DNA of 14,600 nucleotides from DASRSS01 sp035656335 (GTDB lineage Bacteria; Actinomycetota; Actinomycetes; Mycobacteriales; Jatrophihabitantaceae). The DNA is taken from positions 1-14,600 of the forward strand of contig DASRSS010000227.1 of NCBI GenBank assembly GCA_035656335.1, given 5' to 3'. Below the pieces are notes generated by a model, which worked only from the letters and a program-made list of their open reading frames with translations, did not search any database and had not been told where the DNA came from. The position numbers and the translations under genes were made by a program. This document shows, one piece after another, positions 1-7,464 of this stretch. Position 1 is the stretch's first letter; each line of letters starts with the position of its first letter.

Positions 1-1
1 T

Positions 2-196
2 CAGCCGGCCGACGACGAGCCGCCGGCGATCACGCCGCGGCGTCCGGAGAGCGGGCGCGCCGCGACCGGACGCCACGGCCGCCCGGACGACGCCGACCGC
101 AACGGCGGCGGTGGTCGCCGGCGCCGCGCGGCCGACGACGACGACAACGTGCTGGCCCGCATCCTGGCCCGCGAGAGCGCGTCCGGATCGCAGTAG
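2..196 (+). CDS. C-terminal tail of an unidentified protein (5' end outside window)
   Basis: An open frame enters from the left edge and stops at TAG 194-196, giving about 64 residues. Codons end almost always in G or C, as expected for a real actinobacterial gene. The tail is hydrophilic and low in complexity: it is rich in Pro, Arg, Gly and Asp, with a GGGGRRRR run followed by a DDDD run, then a short helical end reading NVLARILARESASGSQ. Such tails are typically disordered and occur on many unrelated actinobacterial proteins, so I do not assign a function. It is convergent with the SDR gene, with only 6 bp between the two stop codons and no room for a separate terminator. Confidence 0.6.
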   Translation, partial: QPADDEPPAITPRRPESGRAATGRHGRPDDADRNGGGGRRRRAADDDDNVLARILARESASGSQ

Positions 197-202
197 CCGG
201 CG

Positions 203-1009
203 CTACACCGCCTTCAGGAAACCGGCGTCCACGGCGAAGTCCGCTCCCGTTGTGCTGCCCGAGCGCGGCGAGGCGAGCAGCACGATGACGTCCGCGACCT
301 CCTGCGGATCGACCAGCCGCCCGGTGCTGAGCTTCATCAGCTGCGGCGCGAGCGTGTCCATGACCGCGTCGCGATCGGCGCCGAACTGCGCCGCGAGCAC
401 GTCGGCGGCGCCACCGGATTCGGTCCACCAGGCCGTGCGGACGGGGCCCGGCGAGACGGTGTTCACGCGGATGCTCTGCGGGGCGAACTCCTCGGACAGC
501 GCCTTGGTGAGGTTGGCCAGTCCGGCCTTGGCAGCCGAGTAGTCGACGTTCATCGCCGCGGGTTGCCGCACGTTGCCGGTCGACACGTTGACGATCGCGC
601 CGCCGCCGCCCTTGAGCATGATCGGCACTGCGGCGCGGACCATGCGCACCGCCGAGAACAGGTTGAACTCGAACATCAACTGCCAGTCGCGGTCGTCGGG
701 CGCGAGGAACCCGAAGCGCGGCAGCTGCACGCCGGGCGGCGGGCCGCCCGCATTGTTCACCAGGATGTCCAGGCCGCCGTAGGCCTGGACGGTGTCGGCC
801 ACCAGCCGCGCCGGGGTGTTGGCGTCGGTGAGGTCGGCGGCGAGGTGCGTGAGCGCGGGGCAGGACAGCGCGTCCAGGTCGGGGCTGACGCGTCGGGACA
901 CGGCGACCACGCGGGCGCCTTCGGCGAGCAGGGTCCGGGTCGTGGCCAGGCCGATGCCCTTGCTGGCCCCGGTGACCAGAGCGATCTTGTTCGTCAGGTT
1001 GAGATCCAT
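203..1009 (-). CDS. SDR-family NAD(P)-dependent oxidoreductase (classical, FabG-like)
   Basis: This is a 268-residue classical short-chain dehydrogenase/reductase, a usual length for the family. It has the cofactor motif TGASKGIG (residues 13-20), NNAG (85-88), an active-site Asn near 116, Ser143 (NVSTG), and Tyr157/Lys161 in YSAAK. The PGPVRTAWW segment after the active site and the C-terminal GADFAVDAGF are typical of the family. It should oxidise or reduce a hydroxyl/keto group with NAD(P)H in the cytosol; the substrate is not readable. It is the last minus-strand gene of the acyl-CoA cluster, 60 bp after the TetR gene, and could play the role of AtuB/AtuG SDRs in terpene catabolism (inference). 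The ATG is preceded by no Shine-Dalgarno sequence but by a near-perfect palindrome, suggesting separate control or a leaderless message. Confidence 0.9.
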   Translation of the reverse strand: MDLNLTNKIALVTGASKGIGLATTRTLLAEGARVVAVSRRVSPDLDALSCPALTHLAADLTDANTPARLVADTVQAYGGLDILVNNAGGPPPGVQLPRFGFLAPDDRDWQLMFEFNLFSAVRMVRAAVPIMLKGGGGAIVNVSTGNVRQPAAMNVDYSAAKAGLANLTKALSEEFAPQSIRVNTVSPGPVRTAWWTESGGAADVLAAQFGADRDAVMDTLAPQLMKLSTGRLVDPQEVADVIVLLASPRSGSTTGADFAVDAGFLKAV

Positions 1010-1010
1010 G

Positions 1011-1026
1011 CCGACAACGTTGACGG
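1011..1026. promoter_or_regulatory. 16-bp palindrome against the SDR start codon, candidate operator
   Basis: CCGaCAACGTTGaCGG is symmetric at 14 of 16 positions, with a perfect CAACGTTG core. It sits 1 bp upstream of the SDR ATG (minus strand), where a ribosome-binding site would be expected and none is seen. Size and symmetry suit a TetR-type or similar dimeric repressor, but the sequence differs from the site at 11237-11254. Chance occurrence in GC-rich DNA is possible. Confidence 0.35.
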
Positions 1027-1069
1027 ACGGCCGCGCCGAGTGCTGGCGGTGATCGGACGTCGCGTTCGC

Positions 1070-1741
1070 TCAGCGCAGGCTGGCGTCCAGGATGCTCGCC
1101 CACTGCGCGGCGATGCCGGCGCGGCGGGCGCTGTCGTCGGTGAGCAGGTTTGCCAGACCCAGCCCGCGGGCGAGATCGAGGGTGGCCTGGACGGTCTCCC
1201 GCACGCCGGGCTCGCGTTCGTCCACGCCGAGCAGGTCGACGACGATGCGGTGTAGCTCGCGTCCCACCCGCGCCTCGAGCGGCACGATCTGCTCGCGCAG
1301 CGCGGGCTCGTTCGCCGCCGCGACCCAGAGCGCGAGGGCCGCGCGGAACAGCGTGCCGGTGAACAGCGTGAACAGCACGTCGACGACGGTCGCGGTGTCG
1401 GGGCGTCCTCCCGGCAACTCGGCGAACTGCTGCTTCATCTCGGCCGCGCGCACCGCGGTCACGTGCTCGAGCGCGGCAGTGAACAGCGCCTCCCGGGTCG
1501 GGAAGTGGTGTTGCGCGGCGCCGCGCGAGACGCCGGCGTGCTCGGCGACGACCGCGACCGTGCTCGCCTGGTAGCCCAGCTCGGCCAGGCAGTTGATCGC
1601 CGCCTCCAGCAGCCGCGAGCGGGTCGCCCGGCTGCGGTCCTGCTGCGGTTCCCTGCCAGTCGCGCGTGTCCCGTCGTCGCTCGGAGCGCTCGACTGGGAC
1701 GTCCGGCCCGCCGCTGGCGCCATCGTCAGTTGCTGGCCCAT
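1070..1741 (-). CDS. TetR/AcrR-family transcriptional regulator
   Basis: This is a 223-residue TetR-type repressor. After a polar N-terminal extension of about 35 residues, the DNA-binding domain runs from about residue 40 to 95 (RSRLLEAAINCLAELGY, then a helix-turn-helix at about 61-80, VAEHAGVSRGAAQHHF, then PTREALF). The C-terminal half is a helical ligand and dimerisation domain of ordinary size. The ATG at 1741 overlaps the hydratase gene by 16 bp; a second ATG at 1723 would start 2 nt after that gene's stop and give a shorter N-terminus, and neither has a strong ribosome-binding site. Its place inside the acyl-CoA cluster suggests that it controls the cluster in response to an acyl-CoA or terpenoid acid, as AtuR does in Pseudomonas (inference). 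It lies far from the presumed main promoter near 11240. Confidence 0.93.
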   Translation of the reverse strand: MGQQLTMAPAAGRTSQSSAPSDDGTRATGREPQQDRSRATRSRLLEAAINCLAELGYQASTVAVVAEHAGVSRGAAQHHFPTREALFTAALEHVTAVRAAEMKQQFAELPGGRPDTATVVDVLFTLFTGTLFRAALALWVAAANEPALREQIVPLEARVGRELHRIVVDLLGVDEREPGVRETVQATLDLARGLGLANLLTDDSARRAGIAAQWASILDASLR

Positions 1742-2490
1742 ACCGGTGGCCGCTTCTGCAGGAACGCCATGATTCCCTCGCGTGCCTCGTCCGACTCGAA
1801 CAGTCGCTGCGACAGCGCCTGCATCGGTCCGGCGTGCTGCTCGAAGGCGGCCAGAACGCCTTGTGTGGTAAGGGGTTTCGTCTCGGCCAGTCCCTGCGGC
1901 GAGCAGGCGCGCAGCGCGTCGCAGATCGCGCCGATCTCGGCGTCCAGATCGTCGGCCGCGCTGGTGATCAACCCGGCCCGTTCAGCCGCCGCGGCGTCGA
2001 ACGTCTCCCCGGTCAGGTAGTAGCGCGCGGCGGCGCGCTCGCTCATCCGGCCCAGCGTGGTGAGCGAGATGATCGCGGGCGCGAGCCCGAGGCGCACCTC
2101 GGTGAACGCGAACGACGCGTTGCCGCTGGCGACCGCGAGATCGCACGCCCCGACCAGGCCGAGCCCGCCCGCGCGCACGTGGCCGTCCACACGGGCGAGC
2201 ACCGGCTTGGGCAGCTCGACGATCGTCCGCAGCAATGCGAGCATGCGCTTCGTGCCCTCGGCCGGCCCGCCTTCCGACGCCTGCTCGCGCAGGTCCGCCC
2301 CGGCGCAGAACGTGCGCCCGGTGTGGGTGAGCACGACTGCCCGCACGTCCGCGTCGCCGGCCGCGGCCCGCAGGTGCGCGCTGAGTTCGCCGACGAGCTG
2401 GGACGACAGCGCGTTGCGGTTCTCGGTCGAGTCGAGCGTGATCGTCGCGATCGCCCGGTCGAGTTCGTAGTGCACGACCTCGTCGGTCAT
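1726..2490 (-). CDS. Enoyl-CoA hydratase/isomerase family protein, LiuC/AtuE (methylglutaconyl-CoA hydratase) type
   Basis: This 254-residue crotonase-fold protein would hydrate an unsaturated acyl-CoA. The oxyanion-hole segments are FCAGADL (61-67) and AGGLGLVGACD (107-117), followed by TEVRLGLAPAIIS (130-142) with the catalytic-type Glu131. The position of the first crotonase Glu is Gly111. That pattern, the TEVRLGL-PA-IS segment and the C-terminal EGIMAFLQKRPPVW resemble, as I remember them, methylglutaconyl-CoA hydratases such as Pseudomonas LiuC rather than beta-oxidation crotonases. A 3-methylglutaconyl-CoA or isohexenylglutaconyl-CoA substrate fits the neighbouring carboxylase. The start is ATG 2490, not the longer open frame upstream, because TAGGAG lies 8 nt before it. 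Overlap with the TetR gene implies co-translation. Confidence 0.85.
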   Translation of the reverse strand: MTDEVVHYELDRAIATITLDSTENRNALSSQLVGELSAHLRAAAGDADVRAVVLTHTGRTFCAGADLREQASEGGPAEGTKRMLALLRTIVELPKPVLARVDGHVRAGGLGLVGACDLAVASGNASFAFTEVRLGLAPAIISLTTLGRMSERAAARYYLTGETFDAAAAERAGLITSAADDLDAEIGAICDALRACSPQGLAETKPLTTQGVLAAFEQHAGPMQALSQRLFESDEAREGIMAFLQKRPPVWASN

Positions 2491-2498
2491 GTTGGGGT

Positions 2499-2504
2499 CT
2501 CCTA
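2499..2504 (-). promoter_or_regulatory. Shine-Dalgarno of the hydratase gene, overlapping the dehydrogenase stop codon
   Basis: On the minus strand TAGGAG contains the TAG stop of the upstream acyl-CoA dehydrogenase and an AGGAG ribosome-binding site 8 nt from ATG 2490. It fixes the hydratase start and suggests that terminating ribosomes feed the next gene. Confidence 0.75.
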
Positions 2505-3659
2505 ATAGGATTTCGGCAGGCCCAGGCTGAACTGGGCGACGAAGTTCAGGATCATCTCGCGGCTGACCGGCGCGATGCGTGCGACGCGGGCGCCGATCAG
2601 CAGCGATCCGATGCCGTACTCGTGCGCGAGGCCGTTGCCGCCGAGCGTCTGCACGGCCTGGTCGACACACGCGATGGATGCCTCGGCGGCCGCGTACTTG
2701 GCCATGTTCGCGGCCTCGCCGGCGCCCATGTCGTCGCCGCCGTCGTACAGGGACGCGGCCTTCTGCATCATCAGCTTGGCCATCTCGAGCTCGACCTTGG
2801 CCTTCGCCAGCGGGTGCGCGAGGCCCTGGTGGGTGCCGATCGGCTTGCCCCAGACCTCGCGCTCGCGGGCGTAGCCGACCGCCTTGTCCAGCGCGTACCG
2901 GCCCATGCCGACGGAGCCGGCCGAGGCCATGATCCGCTCCGGGTTCAGGCCGGCGAACAGCTGCGCGAGGGCCGCGTCCTCGTCGCCGATGAGCGCGTCG
3001 TTGGGCAGCCGGACGTCGTCCAGGAACAGCATGAACTGCTTGTCCGGCATGGGGACGTCCATGTCGATGGCCTTGTACTCGAAGCCGGGCGTGTCGGTCG
3101 GCAGCGTGAACAGGGCGGGCTTGAGGCGCCCGGTCTTCGCGTCCTCGGTGCGGCCGACGATCAGCACGGCCTCGGCGACGTCGACGCCGGAGACGAACAC
3201 CTTGCGGCCGGACAGGATCCAGTCGCTGCCGTCACGTCGAGCGGTCGTGGTGATGTTGTGCGAGTTGGAACCGGCGTCGGGCTCGGTGATGCCGAACGCC
3301 ATGATCGTCTCACCGGACGCCAGCCCGGGCAGCCAGCGCTGCTTCTGCGCGTCGGTTCCGAACCGGGTGATGATCGTGCCGCAGATGGCGGGGGAGACGA
3401 CGAGCATCAGCAGACCGCAGCCGGCCGCGTTCAGCTCCTCGCCGACGATCGCCAGCTCGTACATGCCCGCGCCGCCGCCGCCGTACTGCTCGGGCAGGTT
3501 GACGCCGACGAAGCCGCTCTTGCCGGCCTCGGCCCAGAGTTCGGTCAGCGGCTCGTGGGTGCGGGCGCGTGGCGCGACGTACTCGTGCCCATAGCGCCTG
3601 CCGAGTGCGGCGACCGCGTCGCGCAGCGCCTTCTGCTCGTCGGTCTCGGTGAAGTTCAC
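2502..3659 (-). CDS. Acyl-CoA dehydrogenase 1
   Basis: This 385-residue flavoprotein has the complete acyl-CoA dehydrogenase layout: N-terminal helices, a beta domain with GITEPDAGSNS (123-133), and C-terminal helices with GGNGLAHEYG (340-349). It should form an alpha,beta-double bond in an acyl-CoA, passing electrons to ETF. The position of the MCAD catalytic Glu is not acidic (RIAPVSREM, near Pro364), whereas LNPERIMAS has Glu241 at the helix-G position used by isovaleryl-CoA and long-chain dehydrogenases. This is consistent with a branched substrate. The GTG start at 3659 is chosen because AAGGAG lies 7 nt upstream (3667-3672) and the protein then begins NFTETDEQ as in the family. The start overlaps the biotin carboxylase stop as GTGA, and the hydratase follows after 11 bp. 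Confidence 0.92.
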   Translation of the reverse strand: MNFTETDEQKALRDAVAALGRRYGHEYVAPRARTHEPLTELWAEAGKSGFVGVNLPEQYGGGGAGMYELAIVGEELNAAGCGLLMLVVSPAICGTIITRFGTDAQKQRWLPGLASGETIMAFGITEPDAGSNSHNITTTARRDGSDWILSGRKVFVSGVDVAEAVLIVGRTEDAKTGRLKPALFTLPTDTPGFEYKAIDMDVPMPDKQFMLFLDDVRLPNDALIGDEDAALAQLFAGLNPERIMASAGSVGMGRYALDKAVGYAREREVWGKPIGTHQGLAHPLAKAKVELEMAKLMMQKAASLYDGGDDMGAGEAANMAKYAAAEASIACVDQAVQTLGGNGLAHEYGIGSLLIGARVARIAPVSREMILNFVAQFSLGLPKSY

Positions 3660-5632
3660 GCGCTGTCTCCTTCGCTGTTCACTACGGCGAGGACGGTGCC
3701 GACCTCGACCTGCTGGCCTTCGTGCACGGGCAGTTCGGCGACGACGCCGTCCGCCGGCGCGTTGATCTGGTGCTGCATCTTCATCGCCTCCAGCCACAGC
3801 ACGGGCTGTCCGGCGGTGACCGGGTCGCCCTGCGCGACGGCGATGCGCACCACGGCGCCGGGCATCGGTGCGAGCAGCGAGCCCGGTGCGACCTGTTCGG
3901 ACGGATCCGGGAACCGCGGCGGCACGGTGAACGCGACGGCGCCGAGCGCGGAGTCGACGTGGATCTCGTTGTTGTACCGGGCGATCCGGAAGGCGCGGCG
4001 CACGCCGGCGACGTCCAGGACGACCTCACTCGGAGTGTGCGCGATCAGCCGGACGTCCTCGTGCCCGTCGGCACGCAGCCCGTCGCGCGTGAACCGGTAG
4101 GTGACGTGGTGTGCGCCGGTCGCGCTCTGCAGGTCGAGCCACTGCGGCTGGCTGACCACGTTGCGCCAGCCGGACGGGATGTTCCGCAGCACCGTGGCCT
4201 GCGCGCGGTGCGTGGCGTCGGTGGCGAGAGCAGCCGCGAGTGCGGACAGCCTCTCGGCGGGCTCGTCGGCGAGCGGCTGCGACAGGGTGTCCAGGCCGTG
4301 CCGGTCGAAGAACGCGGTGTCCGTGTCACCGGCGAGGAACGCCTTGTGCCGCAGCACGTTCACCAGCAGTTCGCGGTTGGTGACCACGCCGTGAATCTCG
4401 GCACGGGCGAGCGCTCCGGCGAGCGATCGGGCTGCCTGCTCCCGCGTGGGTGCCCAGGTGATCACCTTCGCGAGCATCGGGTCGTAGTGGATGGCGACGG
4501 CGCTGCCGTCCTCGACGCCGCTGTCCAGGCGCAGCCCGGCGGACCGATCGGTGAGGCCGAACCGCGCGTCCACGCCCGGGATCGCGAACCGGTGCAGGAC
4601 GCCGGACTGCGGCTGCCAGTCGAGTGCCGGGTCCTCGGCGTACAGGCGTGCCTCGATCGAGTGTCCTTGTGTGCTCGGGGGTTCCGGCGCGAGCGGCCGG
4701 CCCTCGGCGACGTCCAACTGCAGCGCGACGAGGTCGAGGCCGGTGGTGCACTCCGTGACCGGGTGCTCGACCTGCAGACGGGTGTTCATCTCCAGGAAGT
4801 AGAACCGCCCGTCGTCGTCGCTGATGAACTCGACGGTTCCGGCTCCGGTGTAGCCGATCGCCTTCGCGGCGGCGCGCGACGCGTCGAACAGCTGCTCGCG
4901 CATGCCGGGGACGCGCTCCACCAGCGGTGACGGCGCCTCCTCGATCACCTTCTGGTGCCGGCGCTGGATGGAGCACTCGCGCTCGCCGACCGCCCACACG
5001 GTGCCGTGCTGATCGGCCATGATCTGCACCTCGATGTGCCGGCCGGTCGCGAGGTACGGCTCGCAGAACACGGTCGGGTCGCCGAACGCCGACGCCGCCT
5101 CGGCGCGGGCCGCCTCGACCTCCCGTGGCAGGTCCTGGAGCGCGCGGACGATTCGCATGCCGCGTCCGCCGCCGCCGGCGCTCGCCTTGATCAGGACGGG
5201 CAGGTCCTGCTCGGTGACGTGCTCGGGTGGCAGTTCGGGAAGCACCGGTACGCCCGCGGCCGCCATCAGCTGCTTGGACTCGATCTTCGACCCCATCGCG
5301 TCGATCGCCTCGGGCGGCGGGCCGATCCAGGTAAGCCCGGCCTGCTGGACGGCGCGCGCGAAGTCGGCGTTCTCGGACAGGAAGCCGTAGCCGGGATGGA
5401 CCGCGTCGGCGCCCGCCCGCTGGGCGGCGTCGATCAGCAGGTCGGCGCGCAGGTAGGTCTCGTTCGGCGCGTTGCCCGGCAGGTGGACGGCGGCGTCGGC
5501 CTCCCGGACGTGCGGGCTGCCCGCGTCGGCGTCGGAGTACACGGCCACGGTCCCGATGCCGCGGGCGCGGGCCGTCCGGAACACCCGGCGCGCGATCTCG
5601 CCGCGGTTCGCGACAAGCACCGACGTGATCAT
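3656..5632 (-). CDS. Acyl-CoA carboxylase alpha subunit (biotin carboxylase plus biotin carrier domain), MCC/GCC-like
   Basis: This 658-residue protein uses ATP and bicarbonate to carboxylate its own biotin and passes the carboxyl group to the beta subunit. Biotin carboxylase motifs run in order: LVANRGEIARRVFRT (6-20), HPGYGFLSEN, the glycine-rich ATP-grasp loop SAGGGGRGM, ERECSIQRRHQKVIEEAP, and EMNTRLQVEHPVTE. A middle domain is followed by the biotinyl domain, with EAMKM placing biotin on Lys618. The length is that of methylcrotonyl-, geranyl- and propionyl-CoA carboxylase alpha subunits. The ATG at 5632 has AAGGAG 7 nt upstream, ruling out the longer upstream frame. It is separated from the beta gene by 208 bp containing strong inverted repeats but is coupled to dehydrogenase 1 by a GTGA overlap. 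Confidence 0.94.
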   Translation of the reverse strand: MITSVLVANRGEIARRVFRTARARGIGTVAVYSDADAGSPHVREADAAVHLPGNAPNETYLRADLLIDAAQRAGADAVHPGYGFLSENADFARAVQQAGLTWIGPPPEAIDAMGSKIESKQLMAAAGVPVLPELPPEHVTEQDLPVLIKASAGGGGRGMRIVRALQDLPREVEAARAEAASAFGDPTVFCEPYLATGRHIEVQIMADQHGTVWAVGERECSIQRRHQKVIEEAPSPLVERVPGMREQLFDASRAAAKAIGYTGAGTVEFISDDDGRFYFLEMNTRLQVEHPVTECTTGLDLVALQLDVAEGRPLAPEPPSTQGHSIEARLYAEDPALDWQPQSGVLHRFAIPGVDARFGLTDRSAGLRLDSGVEDGSAVAIHYDPMLAKVITWAPTREQAARSLAGALARAEIHGVVTNRELLVNVLRHKAFLAGDTDTAFFDRHGLDTLSQPLADEPAERLSALAAALATDATHRAQATVLRNIPSGWRNVVSQPQWLDLQSATGAHHVTYRFTRDGLRADGHEDVRLIAHTPSEVVLDVAGVRRAFRIARYNNEIHVDSALGAVAFTVPPRFPDPSEQVAPGSLLAPMPGAVVRIAVAQGDPVTAGQPVLWLEAMKMQHQINAPADGVVAELPVHEGQQVEVGTVLAVVNSEGDSA

Positions 5633-5678
5633 TTGTGTGCTCCTTGGTGCTCGTGGCTGCCGCTGCGGGTGCCGCCGA

Positions 5679-5694
5679 CCGTCCGTCCGTCCGT
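5679..5694. repeat. Short tetranucleotide tandem repeat, (CCGT)4
   Basis: Four exact CCGT units lie in the leader of the alpha-subunit gene, about 47-62 bp upstream of its ATG. It is outside coding sequence, so slippage would change leader spacing only. Significance is uncertain. Confidence 0.5.
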
Positions 5695-5726
5695 CAAGTT
5701 CGGCTGCCGGAACCACGCGCGCTCAG

Positions 5727-5782
5727 CCTTGCTCTGCTCACCGTGAGTACGCATCTGCTCACTATTGGTGAGCAGAGCAAGG
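5727..5782. promoter_or_regulatory. Perfect 16-bp-arm inverted repeat with three copies of a TCTGCTCAC half-site
   Basis: CCTTGCTCTGCTCACC (5727-5742) is exactly repeated inverted at 5767-5782 around a 24-nt spacer. Inside, TCTGCTCAC occurs at 5733-5741 and again at 5754-5762, exactly 21 bp apart (two helical turns), and inverted at 5768-5776. The inner pair forms a 9-bp-arm dyad with a 5-nt centre, and CTCACcGTGAG (5737-5747) forms another. Copies at helical spacing favour protein binding, for example by a TetR dimer. As RNA it would also fold into a 16-bp hairpin, but no U-tract follows on either strand. It lies about 95 bp upstream of the alpha-subunit ATG and 59 bp beyond the beta-subunit stop. 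Confidence 0.7.
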
Positions 5783-5812
5783 GTCCGGACGCGCACCCCC
5801 GCCGCCCGGACC
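5782..5812 (-). terminator. GC-rich hairpin after the carboxyltransferase gene, weak terminator candidate
   Basis: GGTCCGG (5782-5788) pairs with CCGGACC (5806-5812), about 28 bp beyond the beta-subunit stop codon. An alternative stem uses GGACGCG (5787-5793) with CGCGTCC (5812-5818). No U-tract follows. It may act with the adjacent larger repeat, or be incidental in GC-rich DNA. Confidence 0.25.
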
Positions 5813-5840
5813 GCGTCCCGAGCGGCGCTCGAAGCGGCGC

Positions 5841-7451
5841 TCACAGCCGGAACACCCCGAATCCGTCCCCGTCGGAGTTCGCCCCGCGCACCGGCGCCGA
5901 GTGCGCGGCCGACAGCGCGATCCCGAGCACCGTCCGCGTGTCCCGCGGGTCGATGATCCCGTCGTCGTAGAGCATTCCGGACAGGAACGGCGCCAGCGAC
6001 TGCTCCTCGATCTGCGCCTCCACAAACCCGCGCATCTGCGCGTCGGCCTCCTCGTCGTAGTCCTGCCCGCGCGCGGCGGCCGCCTGCCGCGCGACGATCG
6101 ACAGCACGCCGGCCAGCTGCGCCGGGCCCATCACCGCGGACTTCGCCGACGGCCAGGTGAACAGGAACCGCGGACCGTACGCGCGCCCGCACATCCCGTA
6201 GTTGCCCGCGCCGTACGAGGCGCCCATCGTCACCGTGAAATGCGGGACGCGCGAGTTCGACACCGCGTTGATCATCTGCGCGCCGTGCTTGATGATGCCG
6301 CGCTGCTCGTACTCCGCCCCGACCATGTATCCGGTCGTGTTCTGCAGGAAGATCAGCGGTGTCGACGCGCGGTTGGCCAACTGGATGAACTGCGCTGCCT
6401 TCTGTGCCTCCTCGCTGAACAGCACCCCGCGCGCGTTCGCCAGGATGCCCACCGGGTAGCCGTGCAGCGCGGCCCAGCCCGTCACCAGCGACGATCCGTA
6501 CAGCGGCTTGAACTCATCGAACTCCGAGCCGTCCACGATCCGGGCGATCACCTCCCGCGGGTCGAACGGGATCTTCAGATCGGACGGGACGAGCCCGAGC
6601 AGGTCTTCCGCGTCGTGCAGCGGCGGCGCCGGATCCGGTTTCGGCGCCGGGCCGCGCTTGTGCCAGTTCAGCCCGCGGACGATCTGCCGCCCGATGCGGA
6701 TCGCGTCCTGCTCGTCGAGCGCGAAGTAGTCCGCCAGGCCCGACTGCCGCGCGTGCATCTGCGCGCCGCCCAGGGACTCGTCGTCGGACTCCTCGCCCGT
6801 CGCCATCTTCACCAGCGGCGGGCCGGCCAGGAACACCTTCGCGCCGCCGTCCACCATCACGACGTAGTCGCTCATGCCGGGGATGTACGCCCCGCCCGCC
6901 GTGGAGTTGCCGAAGACGAGCGCGATCGTCGGGATGCCGGCCGCCGAAAGCCGGGTGAGATCGCGGAACATCTGCCCGCCCGGGATGAAGATCTCCTTCT
7001 GCGTCGGCAGGTCGGCTCCGCCGGATTCGACGATGCCGATCACCGGCAGCCGGTTCTCCAGCGCAATCTGGTTCGCCCGCAGCACCTTCTTGAGCGTGTA
7101 CGGGTTGGACGCGCCGCCGCGAACCGTCGGGTCGGACGCGTTGATCATGCACTCGACGCCGTTGACGACGCCGACGCCGGTGATCACGGACGCGCCGACG
7201 GTGAAGTCGCTGCCCCACGCCGCCAGCGGGGACAGCTCCAGGAACGGAGCGCCAGGGTCGAGCAGCAGCTCGATGCGCTCGCGGGCCAGCAGCTTGCCGC
7301 GCTTGTGATGGCGCGCCACGTACTTCTCGCCGCCGCCCGCCACGGCCTTCGCGTGCTCGGCCTCGATCTCGGCGAGCTTGGCCAACATCGCGTCCCGGTT
7401 GGCCGCGAACTCCGCCGACGACGGATCGACGTTGGACTTGAGCGTCGTCAC
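5841..7451 (-). CDS. Acyl-CoA carboxylase beta subunit (carboxyltransferase), MCC/GCC-like
   Basis: This 536-residue carboxyltransferase moves the carboxyl group from biotin to an acyl-CoA. It has two crotonase-like halves: GNSTAGGAYIPGMSDY (181-196) lies in the N-terminal half, and TTGYMVG (372-378) plus GASYGAGNYGMCGRAYGPRF (410-429) lie in the C-terminal half. The GNYGMCGRAY-PRFLFTWP block is characteristic of methylcrotonyl/geranyl-CoA carboxylases and differs from the GGAYDVMSS block of propionyl-CoA carboxylases. This points to a branched alpha,beta-unsaturated substrate. The GTG start at 7451 has GGGAGGG 9 nt upstream (7461-7467) and gives the family's N-terminus. It stands alone between two inverted repeats, so its expression may be set apart from its alpha partner. 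Confidence 0.93.
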   Translation of the reverse strand: MTTLKSNVDPSSAEFAANRDAMLAKLAEIEAEHAKAVAGGGEKYVARHHKRGKLLARERIELLLDPGAPFLELSPLAAWGSDFTVGASVITGVGVVNGVECMINASDPTVRGGASNPYTLKKVLRANQIALENRLPVIGIVESGGADLPTQKEIFIPGGQMFRDLTRLSAAGIPTIALVFGNSTAGGAYIPGMSDYVVMVDGGAKVFLAGPPLVKMATGEESDDESLGGAQMHARQSGLADYFALDEQDAIRIGRQIVRGLNWHKRGPAPKPDPAPPLHDAEDLLGLVPSDLKIPFDPREVIARIVDGSEFDEFKPLYGSSLVTGWAALHGYPVGILANARGVLFSEEAQKAAQFIQLANRASTPLIFLQNTTGYMVGAEYEQRGIIKHGAQMINAVSNSRVPHFTVTMGASYGAGNYGMCGRAYGPRFLFTWPSAKSAVMGPAQLAGVLSIVARQAAAARGQDYDEEADAQMRGFVEAQIEEQSLAPFLSGMLYDDGIIDPRDTRTVLGIALSAAHSAPVRGANSDGDGFGVFRL

Positions 7452-7464
7452 CGTCCCCGCCCCT

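Noticed and set aside
2491..2670. Longer N-terminus for the enoyl-CoA hydratase
   Set aside because: The extra 60 residues are Arg/Pro-rich and antisense-frame-like inside the dehydrogenase gene, whereas ATG 2490 has an AGGAG site and matches the family start.
2622..4100. Long plus-strand open frame (492 codons) opposite the dehydrogenase and carboxylase genes
   Set aside because: Composition is Arg/Gly/Val/His-rich with no domain pattern, and it lies wholly antisense to well-supported genes; long antisense frames are expected in GC-rich DNA.
5633..5840. Possible small RNA or riboswitch in the 208-bp alpha/beta gap
   Set aside because: The inverted repeats are explained at least as well by operator or terminator function; no known riboswitch core or U-tract is seen.
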